Of a DNA stretch of 44,377 nt, positions 24,673 through 32,210 are shown in pieces. The number at the start of each line of letters is the position of its first letter. Position 1 is the first letter of the stretch. The DNA is taken from assembly GCA_900541045.1 (NCBI GenBank), contig UQID01000021.1:1-44377 (forward strand). The letters are read 5' to 3'. Made by a program: the position numbers and the translations under genes. The stretch comes from an uncultured Collinsella sp. Its GTDB lineage: Bacteria > Actinomycetota > Coriobacteriia > Coriobacteriales > Coriobacteriaceae. Below the pieces are notes generated by a model that worked only from the letters and a program-made list of their open reading frames with translations, was not told the origin of the DNA and searched no databases.

Positions 24673-25472
24673 TGGAGGCGTTTTCGTTTGGCAGCTACTA
24701 TCCCGGCGATAGTGCAATCCACCGCCTGGACCCGCGAACCAAGTTGCTCTTGGGCTTTGTGTTTCTGATCACGACGCTCACGGTCAACAGCTTCCGCGGA
24801 CTGGCCCCGGTCGCAATCTTCGTTGTCCTGATCTATACCGTGTCCCGGGTGCCGGCTCGTCGCGTCCTGTCATCGATGGCGCCGCTGCTGGCGATCGTCG
24901 CTCTGGTCGCGGTGCTCAACCTGTTTTCCGACCAGAGCGGGCGCATTCTGTGGCAGCTCGGCTTTTTGCAGATAAGCGAGGGCTCGCTGCATTCCGCCGC
25001 CTTTATGGCGTGCCGCCTGACCTTGATGATGGCCGGTATGAGCGCTATCACGCTCACCACACCGACGCTCGACCTCACCGCGGGCTTTGAGCGCCTGCTC
25101 GCGCCGTTTGCGCGTGTGGGACTTCCTGCGCACGAGCTCGGCATGATCATGGGTATCGCGCTGCGCTTTATGCCGCAGTTTGCCACCGAGATGAAGCAGA
25201 CGGCCGATGCGCAGGCGAGCCGCGGTGCGCGCGTGACGGGAGGCCCGCTCGGCGGCGTGCGTATGCTCGGCAGTGTGGCGATTCCGCTGTTCACGGGCGT
25301 GTTTCGTCATGCCGAAACGCTGTCTGCCGCCATGGATGCCCGTTGCTATCATGGCGAGCAGGGCCGCACGCGTCTGCATGCGCTTGCATTTGGCCGCGGC
25401 GATGCGTTGGCGGCGGTGGTGACGGCGTTGCTGCTCATCTGCGTCATCGTCATCAATCTTCAACTTGTTTAG
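24672..25472 (+). CDS. ecfT: ECF transporter transmembrane component EcfT
   Basis: A 266-aa membrane scaffold that couples ATP hydrolysis to movement of the S component. It begins with the family pattern YYPGDSAIHRLDPRTKLL (residues 8-25), has about five membrane segments, and carries two coupling-helix motifs of the Ala-Arg-Gly type: AQASRGARVTGG (near 180) and AMDARCYHGE (near 222). The second has Cys where many have Gly. TAATG overlap with the upstream ATPase gene makes ribU-ecfA1A2-ecfT one operon under the FMN riboswitch. Confidence 0.93.
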   Translation: MEAFSFGSYYPGDSAIHRLDPRTKLLLGFVFLITTLTVNSFRGLAPVAIFVVLIYTVSRVPARRVLSSMAPLLAIVALVAVLNLFSDQSGRILWQLGFLQISEGSLHSAAFMACRLTLMMAGMSAITLTTPTLDLTAGFERLLAPFARVGLPAHELGMIMGIALRFMPQFATEMKQTADAQASRGARVTGGPLGGVRMLGSVAIPLFTGVFRHAETLSAAMDARCYHGEQGRTRLHALAFGRGDALAAVVTALLLICVIVINLQLV

Positions 25473-25502
25473 GCGCGATTTGAGCGCAGGAAAGGGGTCC
25501 CT

Positions 25503-25955
25503 ATGGCCGACAACGACCGCACGGCGCAGCTCGAGCGCGCCTGTTCGTATCTTAGGCGTATTCCGGCGTGGTATCTCGCCACGATCGACGTGACGGACGG
25601 ACATCAGCCGCGCGTGAGGCCGTTCTCGTTTGCCATGGTCGATGATGGCAAACTGTGCTTTTGCACCTCGCGCGATAAGGACGTGTGGGCCGAGCTTAGC
25701 GCGAACCCCAAGTTTGAGGTTTCGGGTTGGAAACCGGGGGAGTGTTGGATTGTGCTGACTGGCGAGGCCGCGCTCGAGGACGACGCGGTCGTGAGCGACC
25801 GGGTGCGCCAAGCCGGCTTTAAGCACATGGTGGGCATCGGCGAAGACCACGAGGGTGCCAACGACGGCCGCCTTGCGTTTTTCTCGGTGCGCAATATCGC
25901 CGCCCGCTTCTGTGATATCGACGGCAGCGAGGAGCGCCTGGAGCTTAAACCCTAG
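25503..25955 (+). CDS. Pyridoxamine 5'-phosphate oxidase family protein (copy 1)
   Basis: A 150-aa split-barrel flavin-binding-type protein. The N-terminal IPAWYLATIDVTDGHQPRVRPFSF matches the PNPOx-like fold used by small FMN or F420 proteins; DGKLCFCTSRDKDVWAEL and the W-x-x-GECWIVLTGEA strand follow. True PdxH motifs are not evident, so activity is probably a flavin-dependent reductase or oxidase of unknown substrate. AGGAAAGG precedes the ATG. It is followed after 48 nt by a paralogue, and lies directly after a riboflavin importer, which hints at flavin use. Confidence 0.8.
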   Translation: MADNDRTAQLERACSYLRRIPAWYLATIDVTDGHQPRVRPFSFAMVDDGKLCFCTSRDKDVWAELSANPKFEVSGWKPGECWIVLTGEAALEDDAVVSDRVRQAGFKHMVGIGEDHEGANDGRLAFFSVRNIAARFCDIDGSEERLELKP

Positions 25956-25958
25956 GGT

Positions 25959-25990
25959 AGCTAAAGCAGCCCCGACCCAAAAAGACTAGT
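25959..25990 (-). repeat. Dispersed intergenic repeat, copy 2 (diverged)
   Basis: On the minus strand it reads ACTAGTC, then TTTTTGGGTCGGGGCTG and CTTTAGCT, a diverged version of the copies at 6927 and 39891. It fills the gap between the two PNPOx-like genes. Confidence 0.45.
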
Positions 25991-26003
25991 GCCAGGAGGA
26001 CAC

Positions 26004-26414
26004 ATGGACGGATTGAATACGGTGTTGGAGTATCTGACGTCGGTGCCGGCATGGTATTTGGCGACGAGCGTTGACGGACAGCCGCATGTGCGTCCGTTTT
26101 CGTTTGCGCAGATCCAGGACGGCAAGCTGTGGTTTGTAACGGCGCGCACCAAAGACGTGTGGCAAGAGCTGCTGCAAAATCAACGCTTTGAGGCCACGAG
26201 TTGGTGGCCGGGCCATGGCTGGCTCATCTTGCGCGGGCGTGCGGGTCTGGATGACCAAGCCGCTCCCGATATGCGCGAGGCAGGCTGGAAGCACCTGGAG
26301 CGCCTAGGCGAGCACTACGAGGGCGCAGACGATCCCACGCTCGTCTTCTTTAGCGTGGAGGAACCCGAGGCCTTTGTCTGCAACCATGACGAATGGGTGC
26401 CGGTCGAGCTCTAA
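26004..26414 (+). CDS. Pyridoxamine 5'-phosphate oxidase family protein (copy 2)
   Basis: A 136-aa paralogue of the preceding gene. The shared order is VPAWYLATSVDGQPHVRPFSF, DGKLWFVTARTKDVWQEL, WPGHGWLILRGRAGL and a C-terminal FFSVEEPEAFVC strand. AGGAGG immediately before ATG 26004 fixes the start; an earlier in-frame ATG (25989) lacks a site. The pair probably arose by tandem duplication and then diverged considerably. Function unknown; a flavin-binding reductase or oxidase is the most likely class. Confidence 0.8.
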   Translation: MDGLNTVLEYLTSVPAWYLATSVDGQPHVRPFSFAQIQDGKLWFVTARTKDVWQELLQNQRFEATSWWPGHGWLILRGRAGLDDQAAPDMREAGWKHLERLGEHYEGADDPTLVFFSVEEPEAFVCNHDEWVPVEL

Positions 26415-26458
26415 ACGAGTCTCTCAGCAAGCTTCGACAATTCAAATTCTCGCATGTA

Positions 26459-26520
26459 GCGGGCCCCACATTGCAACGTGACCGTAAGGTGCACTGGGCA
26501 ATATGGGGCCCGCATTTATT
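26459..26520 (+). terminator. Intrinsic terminator after the PNPOx-like pair
   Basis: A 16-bp stem with one mismatch (26459-26474 with 26498-26513) and a 23-nt loop, followed by ATTTATTTG. Confidence 0.8.
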
Positions 26521-26558
26521 TGTCAATTCCTTCGAGTGAATGTGTCGGGACTGTTTCA

Positions 26559-26595
26559 ATGCATGAATATGTAAAAGATTTGCGTATATATGCAT
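26559..26595 (+). promoter_or_regulatory. Candidate ArgR operator upstream of argC
   Basis: ATGCATGAATATGTAA (26559-26574) and, inverted, TTGCGTATATATGCAT (26580-26595) agree at 12 of 16 positions as opposed half-sites. The AT-rich, TGAAT-containing half-sites about 21 nt apart resemble paired ARG boxes. The spot is about 90 nt before argC. Inference only. Confidence 0.45.
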
Positions 26596-26679
26596 CTTTT
26601 GGTGCTAAAGTTTCAACCCACTTCATAACGACGGCTGCGGGATGCGCATTGGTGCATAACTGCAGACAAGGAGTCCGAT

Positions 26680-27750
26680 ATGTCTTTAAAGGTTGGAGTC
26701 GTCGGTGCGGCTGGATATGCCGGCGCCGAGCTCATTCGCCTCGTCCTCGGTCATCCCGAGTTTGAACTTGCTGCCATTACGTCCAACGCCGATGCCGGCC
26801 AGCCGCTGTCCGCGGTGTACCCGAGTTTCGCCGGCGTGAGCGATCTTGTCTTCACGACGCACGATGCCCCCGAGCTCAAGAACTGCGACGCGGTCTTTTT
26901 GGCCGTGCCGCACACGGCTGCCATGGCACAGGTGCCCGCCCTGCTTGCCGCGGGAGTCTCCTGCATTGACCTCTCGGCCGACTACCGCCTGAGCGATCCG
27001 GCCACCTTTGAGGCTTGGTATGCCGCTGAGCACACAAGCCCCGAGCTACTCAAGAGCCGCGCCTTTGGTCTGCCCGAGCTGTTTTGCCAGGATTTGAAGA
27101 CTGCTGCATCCGACCGCGCCGACGGCAAGCCCGTACTGGTCGCCTGCGCCGGTTGCTATCCCACCGCAACGAGCCTTGCCGCCGCGCCTGCCGTGCGCGC
27201 CGGCTGGGTTGCCCAGAGCGGCCCCGTGATCGTTGACGCTATCAGCGGTGTAACGGGTGCCGGTAAGTCCTGCAACGCCCGTACGCATTTTTGCAGCGCG
27301 GACGAAAACCTGGAGGCCTATGGCGTGGGCAAGCATCGTCACACGCCCGAAATCGAGCAGATCTTGGGCCTAACCGACCGCATCGTCTTCATCCCGCATC
27401 TGGCACCGCTCAAGCGCGGTCTGCTCTCCACGGTGACGATGCCGCTTACGCCGCAGGCTATCGATACCTTGACCCTTGAGGACGTTGTCGACCATTACAA
27501 GCAGTTCTACGCCGGTCGCACCTTCGTGCGCGTACTCGATGCCGGCCAGCAGCCCAAGACGGCTTCGGTCGTCGGCACCAACGCCGCCCAGATCGGCCTT
27601 GCGCTCAACAAACGCGCGGGCGTTCTGGTGGCTACGGGCGCCATCGACAATCTGTGCAAGGGTGCAGCAGGCCAGGCGGTCCAGTGCGCCAACATCGTCT
27701 TTGGTTTTGACGAGCGACGAGGCTTGCCCACAGTGGCGTGCCCGGTGTAG
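26680..27750 (+). CDS. argC: N-acetyl-gamma-glutamyl-phosphate reductase
   Basis: Third step of ornithine and arginine synthesis: NADPH-dependent reduction of N-acetylglutamyl phosphate to the semialdehyde. The 356-aa protein has the dinucleotide-binding GVVGAAGYAGAELIRLL-type start, the catalytic Cys159 in ACAGCYPTATSL, and the HRHTPEIEQ segment with the catalytic-site His. ACAAGGAG precedes the ATG. First gene of argC-argJ-argB-argD, with a possible ArgR site upstream and a terminator-like hairpin after it. Confidence 0.96.
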   Translation: MSLKVGVVGAAGYAGAELIRLVLGHPEFELAAITSNADAGQPLSAVYPSFAGVSDLVFTTHDAPELKNCDAVFLAVPHTAAMAQVPALLAAGVSCIDLSADYRLSDPATFEAWYAAEHTSPELLKSRAFGLPELFCQDLKTAASDRADGKPVLVACAGCYPTATSLAAAPAVRAGWVAQSGPVIVDAISGVTGAGKSCNARTHFCSADENLEAYGVGKHRHTPEIEQILGLTDRIVFIPHLAPLKRGLLSTVTMPLTPQAIDTLTLEDVVDHYKQFYAGRTFVRVLDAGQQPKTASVVGTNAAQIGLALNKRAGVLVATGAIDNLCKGAAGQAVQCANIVFGFDERRGLPTVACPV

Positions 27751-27779
27751 CACATTCGATTGTTGACGATTTGGTAGTC

Positions 27780-27857
27780 GGGCATCGAGTGGGGCGCCAC
27801 TCTTAAGCTGGTCTCATGATTGTGGCTGGCATGGCGCGCCAACCGATGCCCATTTTT
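27780..27857 (+). terminator. Terminator-like hairpin between argC and argJ
   Basis: GGGCATCG (27780-27787) pairs with CGATGCCC (27844-27851), followed by ATTTTTTG. A smaller hairpin, GAGTGG-GGCG-CCACTC, sits inside. It could reduce read-through from argC into the rest of the operon. Confidence 0.55.
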
Positions 27858-27884
27858 TGTTTGACATAAGGAGTCATAAAGACG

Positions 27885-29153
27885 ATGAATACAGAGCAGC
27901 TCGATATCAAGATTCGTGCCGTAGAGGGCGGCGTAACGGCGGCAGCCGGCTTTAAGGCGGCGGGCATCCATGCCGGATTCCGCAAGAATCCCGAGCGCTT
28001 GGATTACGCGTTCGTCGTGCCCGATAAACCCTGTCCCGGGGCCGGCGTGTTTACGACTAACCGCTTTTGTGCGGCGCCTGTGCAGGTGAGCCGCGCCAAC
28101 CTGGGCGGTGCCGATAAGGGCTACGGCATCATCGCCGGTGTCACGGTCAATTCCGGTAACGCCAACGCGGCCACCGGTGAGACGGGCCTTGCCTGCGCGC
28201 GCGAGACGTGCAACATCGCCTCGCAGGTCATCGGCTGCGAGCCTCAGCAAATCCTGGTCGCCTCCACGGGCGTGATTGGCCAGATTCTGCCGATCGACAC
28301 GTTTGAGACGGCGATTCCGGCAGCTTATGAGGCGCTCTCCGCTCATGGTGGCGTCGATGCCGCCCGTGCCATCATGACCACCGATAGCCACTCCAAGGAG
28401 TACGCCGTTCGCTATCGTAGTGAGGCCGCGGGCCATGCGGGCAACGCTTATACGGTGGGCGGCATGTGCAAGGGCTCGGGCATGATCATGCCCAATATGG
28501 CCACCATGATCGCGGTCATTACTACCGATGCCCCCGTCGAGCCGGCGGCGCTTCATGCCCTGCTGCTCTCGACTGTGAAGCAGACTTTTAATAAGGTAAC
28601 GGTCGACTCCGATACCTCGACCAACGACACCTGCATCATGCTTGCCTCCGGCACTGCTGCCGCGGATGCCGAGGCCATCGTCGAGGGCACTGACGCCTTT
28701 GACGAGCTGGCATTTGCCGTGCACGAGGTATGCGAGAGCCTGGCGCGCAACATCGCCGCCGACGGCGAGGGTGCGTCCAAGCTCGTGACGGTCAATGTTA
28801 CCGGCGCCGTGAACGACGAGGAGGCCGATATCGCCGCTCGTGCTGTCGCCAACTCGCCGCTCGTCAAGACCTGCATCGCCGGCCACGACTGCAACTGGGG
28901 TCGCGTCGCCATGGCACTTGGCAAGTGTGGCGTGCAGTTTAACCAGGAAGATGTTTCCATCGACATGATGGGTATGCCCGTCTGCCGTGATGGCCTGACC
29001 GTTCCCTTTGACGAGGACGAGGCGCTGCGTCGCTTTGAGGCGCCCGAGATTGTGATCTCGGCCGACCTCGGTGCAGGCGACGCGGCAACGACCGTGTGGA
29101 CCTGCGACCTCACGCACGAGTACATCTCCATCAACGGCGACTACCGTTCCTAG
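27885..29153 (+). CDS. argJ: Glutamate N-acetyltransferase / amino-acid acetyltransferase
   Basis: Transfers the acetyl group from N-acetylornithine back to glutamate, so the pathway recycles acetyl groups. The 422-aa precursor carries the self-cleavage site: MCKGSGMIMPNMATM with Ala206-Thr207, where Thr207 becomes the nucleophile of the beta chain. Other signatures are VNSGNANAATG near 88-98 and CNWGR near the C-terminal third. AAGGAG lies upstream. Whether it is bifunctional (also using acetyl-CoA) cannot be settled from sequence; no argA is visible in the window. Confidence 0.95.
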   Translation: MNTEQLDIKIRAVEGGVTAAAGFKAAGIHAGFRKNPERLDYAFVVPDKPCPGAGVFTTNRFCAAPVQVSRANLGGADKGYGIIAGVTVNSGNANAATGETGLACARETCNIASQVIGCEPQQILVASTGVIGQILPIDTFETAIPAAYEALSAHGGVDAARAIMTTDSHSKEYAVRYRSEAAGHAGNAYTVGGMCKGSGMIMPNMATMIAVITTDAPVEPAALHALLLSTVKQTFNKVTVDSDTSTNDTCIMLASGTAAADAEAIVEGTDAFDELAFAVHEVCESLARNIAADGEGASKLVTVNVTGAVNDEEADIAARAVANSPLVKTCIAGHDCNWGRVAMALGKCGVQFNQEDVSIDMMGMPVCRDGLTVPFDEDEALRRFEAPEIVISADLGAGDAATTVWTCDLTHEYISINGDYRS

Positions 29154-29233
29154 ACTCCAGGCATGCCGTGCGTCCTGTCACGATTGCGAAGGCGGAGCGC
29201 AGTGCGATAACGATACGAAAGACGAGGCAGATT

Positions 29234-30214
29234 ATGAAATTCGCACGCGATTGTCGTTCCAGCGAATCCAACGAAGCAACCGCGCAGCTGCTGTTTGAGG
29301 CGCTGCCGTGGATTAAAAACCTGACCGGCAAGACGGTCGTTATCAAGTACGGCGGTGCCGCCATGGTCGACGAGCAACTGCGCCGCGACGTGATGAGCGA
29401 TATCGTTCTGCTCAAGATCATCGGCATGCGCCCCGTTATCGTGCATGGCGGCGGCAAGGCCATCAACGAGGCGCTCAGCCATTACGATATTCCCGTCGAA
29501 TTTAAGAACGGCCAGCGCGTGACCACGCCGGATACCATGGATATCGTGCGCGAGGTGCTGGGCGGCAAGGTCAACCAGGAGCTGGTCGCTGCCATCAACC
29601 AGCACGGCAACCTGGCCGTGGGCGTGTCGGGCAGCGACGCCGGCACGCTCATCGCCGAGCCGCTCGATCCCGAGCTCGGTCGCGTGGGCAAGGTCACGCA
29701 CGTCAACACCGACTATATCGAGCGCCTGCTCGATAGCGAGTACATCCCCGTCATCGCTACCGTCGCGGCGGGGGAGGACGGCGGCTTTTTCAACATTAAC
29801 GCCGATACCGCCGCCGGTGCCGTTGCCGCGGCACTCCATGCGCACAAGGCGATTTTCTTGACCGACGTGGACGGCCTGTACAAGGACTTTAGCGACAAGG
29901 ATTCGCTTATCTCCAACCTGACGCTCGACGAGGTCAATGAGATGCTCTACGGCGGCGAGGTCGACAAGGGCATGATCCCCAAGCTGCGCGCCGCCGTCGA
30001 TGCACTATCCGCTGGCGTGTTCCGAGCCCACATCATCAACGGCACGACGCCGCACTCGCTGCTGCTGGAGCTGCTGACCGATGCCGGCGTCGGTACCGTG
30101 ATCCACTCCACCGAGACGGCCTACGAATTCGATACGCATCCGCACCCGCTTTCGACGTTTGCCGCGCGCCTGACCGAGAACCTCGACGAGGTCGAGAAGC
30201 TCCAGACGGTCTAG
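29234..30214 (+). CDS. argB: Acetylglutamate kinase
   Basis: Phosphorylates N-acetylglutamate, the second step of arginine synthesis. The 326-aa protein has VIKYGGAAM (Lys38), IVHGGGKAI, and a C-terminal KGMIPKLRAA segment. An N-terminal helix (LLFEALPWIKNL, residues 19-30) before the kinase core is the hallmark of hexameric, arginine-inhibited enzymes, so feedback control is likely. The ATG at 29234 after GACGAGG gives the right family length; longer starts overlap argJ. The C-terminal 20 residues extend past the usual end. Confidence 0.95.
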   Translation: MKFARDCRSSESNEATAQLLFEALPWIKNLTGKTVVIKYGGAAMVDEQLRRDVMSDIVLLKIIGMRPVIVHGGGKAINEALSHYDIPVEFKNGQRVTTPDTMDIVREVLGGKVNQELVAAINQHGNLAVGVSGSDAGTLIAEPLDPELGRVGKVTHVNTDYIERLLDSEYIPVIATVAAGEDGGFFNINADTAAGAVAAALHAHKAIFLTDVDGLYKDFSDKDSLISNLTLDEVNEMLYGGEVDKGMIPKLRAAVDALSAGVFRAHIINGTTPHSLLLELLTDAGVGTVIHSTETAYEFDTHPHPLSTFAARLTENLDEVEKLQTV

Positions 30215-30283
30215 CTGACCCGCAGCCGCCCCATTCCTGCACCCATAGCCCCGCGCCGTCTGGCGCCCAACGAAAGGCATCCC

Positions 30284-31567
30284 ATGTCACTTGCAGCTCA
30301 GCAATCGCTTGAATCCCATTACGTTATGCATACCTTTGGCCGCTCTCCGGTCGAGTTTGTCGAGGGTCACGGCATGAAGCTCACCGGCGACGATGGCCGT
30401 GAGTACCTCGACTTTCTTGCCGGCATCGGCGTGTGCAGCCTAGGCCACGGTAATCCTGCAGTGCTCTCGGCGCTCGAGGCACAGACCAAAAAGCTTCTGC
30501 ATGTGTCTAACTACTTCTACATCGAGCAGCGTGGACAGGTCGCGGCGCTGCTGTCCAAGCTCGCTAACGACGACGTGGACAGTGCACGCGTGATTGCCGA
30601 TGCCATTGCTGCCGGCGATGAGACCACGGCAGCTGCGCTCGGCGCTCCGACGGCGGGCGAGCAGGTATGGGAGGCGTTCTTTGCCAATTCTGGTGCCGAA
30701 GCCAACGAGGGCTCGATGAAGCTCGCGCGTCTGTACGCCAAGCGTGCTGGTAACGGTGGCAACACCATCGTGTGCATGCGCGGCGGCTTCCACGGCCGTA
30801 CGCTCGAGACCATTGCCGCCACCATGCAGGATTGGCTGCAGGATAGCTTCCGTCCGCTGCCGGGCGGTTTTGTGGCCTGCACGCCCAACGATGTCGACGA
30901 ACTGCGTTCGATCTTTAAGCAGCTGGGAAGCGAGGTCTGCGCCGTCATGCTCGAGCCTATTCAGGGCGAGAGCGGTGTGCACCCCATGACCGAGGAGTTT
31001 ATGGCGGCAGCGCGCGACTTGGCACACGAGGTGGGCGCCGTTCTTATCGCCGACGAGGTCCAGTGTGGCATCTTCCGCTCCGGCAAGCCGTTTGCATTCC
31101 AGACCTATGGCGTGGAGCCCGACATCATGAGTCTTGCCAAGGGCATCGCCGACGGCGTTCCCATGGGCGCCGTGGTGGCAAAGAAAGAGATCGCCGACGT
31201 GTTTAAGCCGGGTGACCACGGTTCGACCTTTGGCGGTAGCTGCTTGGCTGTCGCGGCGTGCGCCGCGACGCTCTCCGCGCTCGTGCGCGGCGATTATGCC
31301 GAGCATGCTGCCAAGGTGGGTGCTTATATGGAGGCAAAACTCACCAAGCTGCCGCAAGTGGTCGAGGTACGCGGTCGCGGCTTAATGCTCGGCTGCGATT
31401 TGGATGAGACTGCGGGTGATGCACATGATATTGTTGCCCGCGCGCTGGCCGCCGGCGCCGTGATTAACGCTACTGGTGTCCACACGCTGCGTTTCCTGCC
31501 GCCGCTTGTCTGCGAGGAAGCTGACGTGGACAGCCTGATCGAGATTTTGTCGGACGTTTTGGCCTAA
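30284..31567 (+). CDS. argD: Acetylornithine aminotransferase
   Basis: PLP enzyme converting N-acetylglutamate semialdehyde to N-acetylornithine. At 427 aa it is about 30 residues longer than typical. The extra length is an insertion near residues 97-128 (Ala/Asp-rich) just before FFANSGAEANE. PLP site: IADEVQCG and Lys286 in SLAKGIADG; substrate region GSTFGGSCLAVAA. GAAAGG precedes the ATG. Last gene of the arg cluster; argF, argG and argH are not here. Confidence 0.95.
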   Translation: MSLAAQQSLESHYVMHTFGRSPVEFVEGHGMKLTGDDGREYLDFLAGIGVCSLGHGNPAVLSALEAQTKKLLHVSNYFYIEQRGQVAALLSKLANDDVDSARVIADAIAAGDETTAAALGAPTAGEQVWEAFFANSGAEANEGSMKLARLYAKRAGNGGNTIVCMRGGFHGRTLETIAATMQDWLQDSFRPLPGGFVACTPNDVDELRSIFKQLGSEVCAVMLEPIQGESGVHPMTEEFMAAARDLAHEVGAVLIADEVQCGIFRSGKPFAFQTYGVEPDIMSLAKGIADGVPMGAVVAKKEIADVFKPGDHGSTFGGSCLAVAACAATLSALVRGDYAEHAAKVGAYMEAKLTKLPQVVEVRGRGLMLGCDLDETAGDAHDIVARALAAGAVINATGVHTLRFLPPLVCEEADVDSLIEILSDVLA

Positions 31568-31593
31568 CACAGCGCAATAACTCAATTTGGACC

Positions 31594-31655
31594 GGGTTCC
31601 GGACTGCGGACGTGCCATATGCGGCACGATTCAGCGGTCTGGAGCCCGTTTTGTT
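31594..31655 (+). terminator. Intrinsic terminator of the arg operon
   Basis: An 11-bp stem with G-U pairs (31594-31604 with 31637-31647) and an inner hairpin CGTGCC/GGCACG, followed by GTTTTGTT. Confidence 0.8.
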
Positions 31656-31684
31656 ATCGATTTACCATGGCTGGGATAGGCCGT

Positions 31685-31900
31685 GTGCAAAAAGTGGCAA
31701 ATATGAGTACGGGCACTAACTTCGTAACATATAAATTAGACGTTTTTAGATGAGTTGGGCCACATATGTCCAGTTTTGTAGTAACTAAATTGGCTTAACT
31801 GGACTATCAGTCGTCGTTCTAATGTCGGATTTGCCTTTTATGACTTCGAAAACGCTGCTACCAAAATGGTAGCAGTACTCATATTTGGCATTTTTTGCAC
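31685..31900. mobile_element. MITE-like element with 26-bp terminal inverted repeats
   Basis: Left end 31685-31710 and right end 31875-31900 are inverted copies matching at 24 of 26 positions (core GGCAAATATGAGTAC on the left). The 216-bp unit is far more AT-rich than its surroundings and has no ORF. It contains an 8-bp inverted repeat GTCCAGTT/AACTGGAC (31768-31804) and a 9-bp hairpin CTGCTACCA-AAA-TGGTAGCAG next to the right end. No target-site duplication is evident. A promoter-like regulatory palindrome is the alternative. Confidence 0.5.
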
Positions 31901-32036
31901 ATGGGTATTCGCCAAGGGTCCATTTCGCCGCCCGCTCCCCGCTTCGGGCCTTCGGCCCTCGCGTGCTGCGCTGGAAAACGCTTCGCGTTTCCTCAGCTCC
32001 GCACCCTTGCGGGTTCGAATCCCATGTACCGGGCAC
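31897..32036. repeat. Structured fold-back containing a tRNA-3'-end-like fragment
   Basis: GGGTTCGAATCCCATGTACC (32010-32029 region) looks like a T-arm plus acceptor strand, but no matching 5' half of a tRNA exists upstream. The left border ACATGGGTATTCGCCAAGGGT is a partial inverse of it. Between them are GGGCC-TTC-GGCCC and GGAAAACGC-TTC-GCGTTTCC hairpins. I read it as a degraded tRNA piece inside a fold-back, not a working tRNA. Confidence 0.4.
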
Positions 32037-32067
32037 AAAAAAGAAAGGCCTCCATCACTGGAGGCCT
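32037..32067 (-). terminator. Terminator of tRNA-Val
   Basis: AGGCCTCCA-TCAC-TGGAGGCCT (32046-32067); on the minus strand the stem is followed by TTTCTTTTTTG, 10 nt after the tRNA CCA end. Confidence 0.8.
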
Positions 32068-32077
32068 AACAATTCAA

Positions 32078-32153
32078 TGGTGGGCGATGAGGGATTCGAA
32101 CCCCCAGCCTTGTGCGTGTAAAGCACCTGCGCTAACCGTTGCGCCAATCGCCC
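32078..32153 (-). tRNA. tRNA-Val (anticodon UAC)
   Basis: The minus strand folds as a full cloverleaf: acceptor GGGCGAT/ATCGCCC, D-arm GCGCAACGGTTAGCGC, anticodon loop TTTACAC giving UAC, T-arm GGGGG-TTCGAAT-CCC region, and a genomically encoded CCA (32078-32080). One mismatch tops the anticodon stem. A terminator follows. Confidence 0.93.
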
Positions 32154-32210
32154 GCAGGGATTGAGTATAGCGGAAACCCTGGGCTGTTCACTGCTAATTC
32201 ATAACGAAAC

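Noticed and set aside
25503..26414. Calling either PNPOx-like gene pdxH
   Set aside because: The proteins are short and lack the long C-terminal PdxH region; only the split-barrel fold is supported.
31785..32036. Small proteins encoded in either strand of the gap before tRNA-Val
   Set aside because: The frames run through the fold-back, the tRNA-like fragment and the terminator; translations are repetitive and without ribosome sites.
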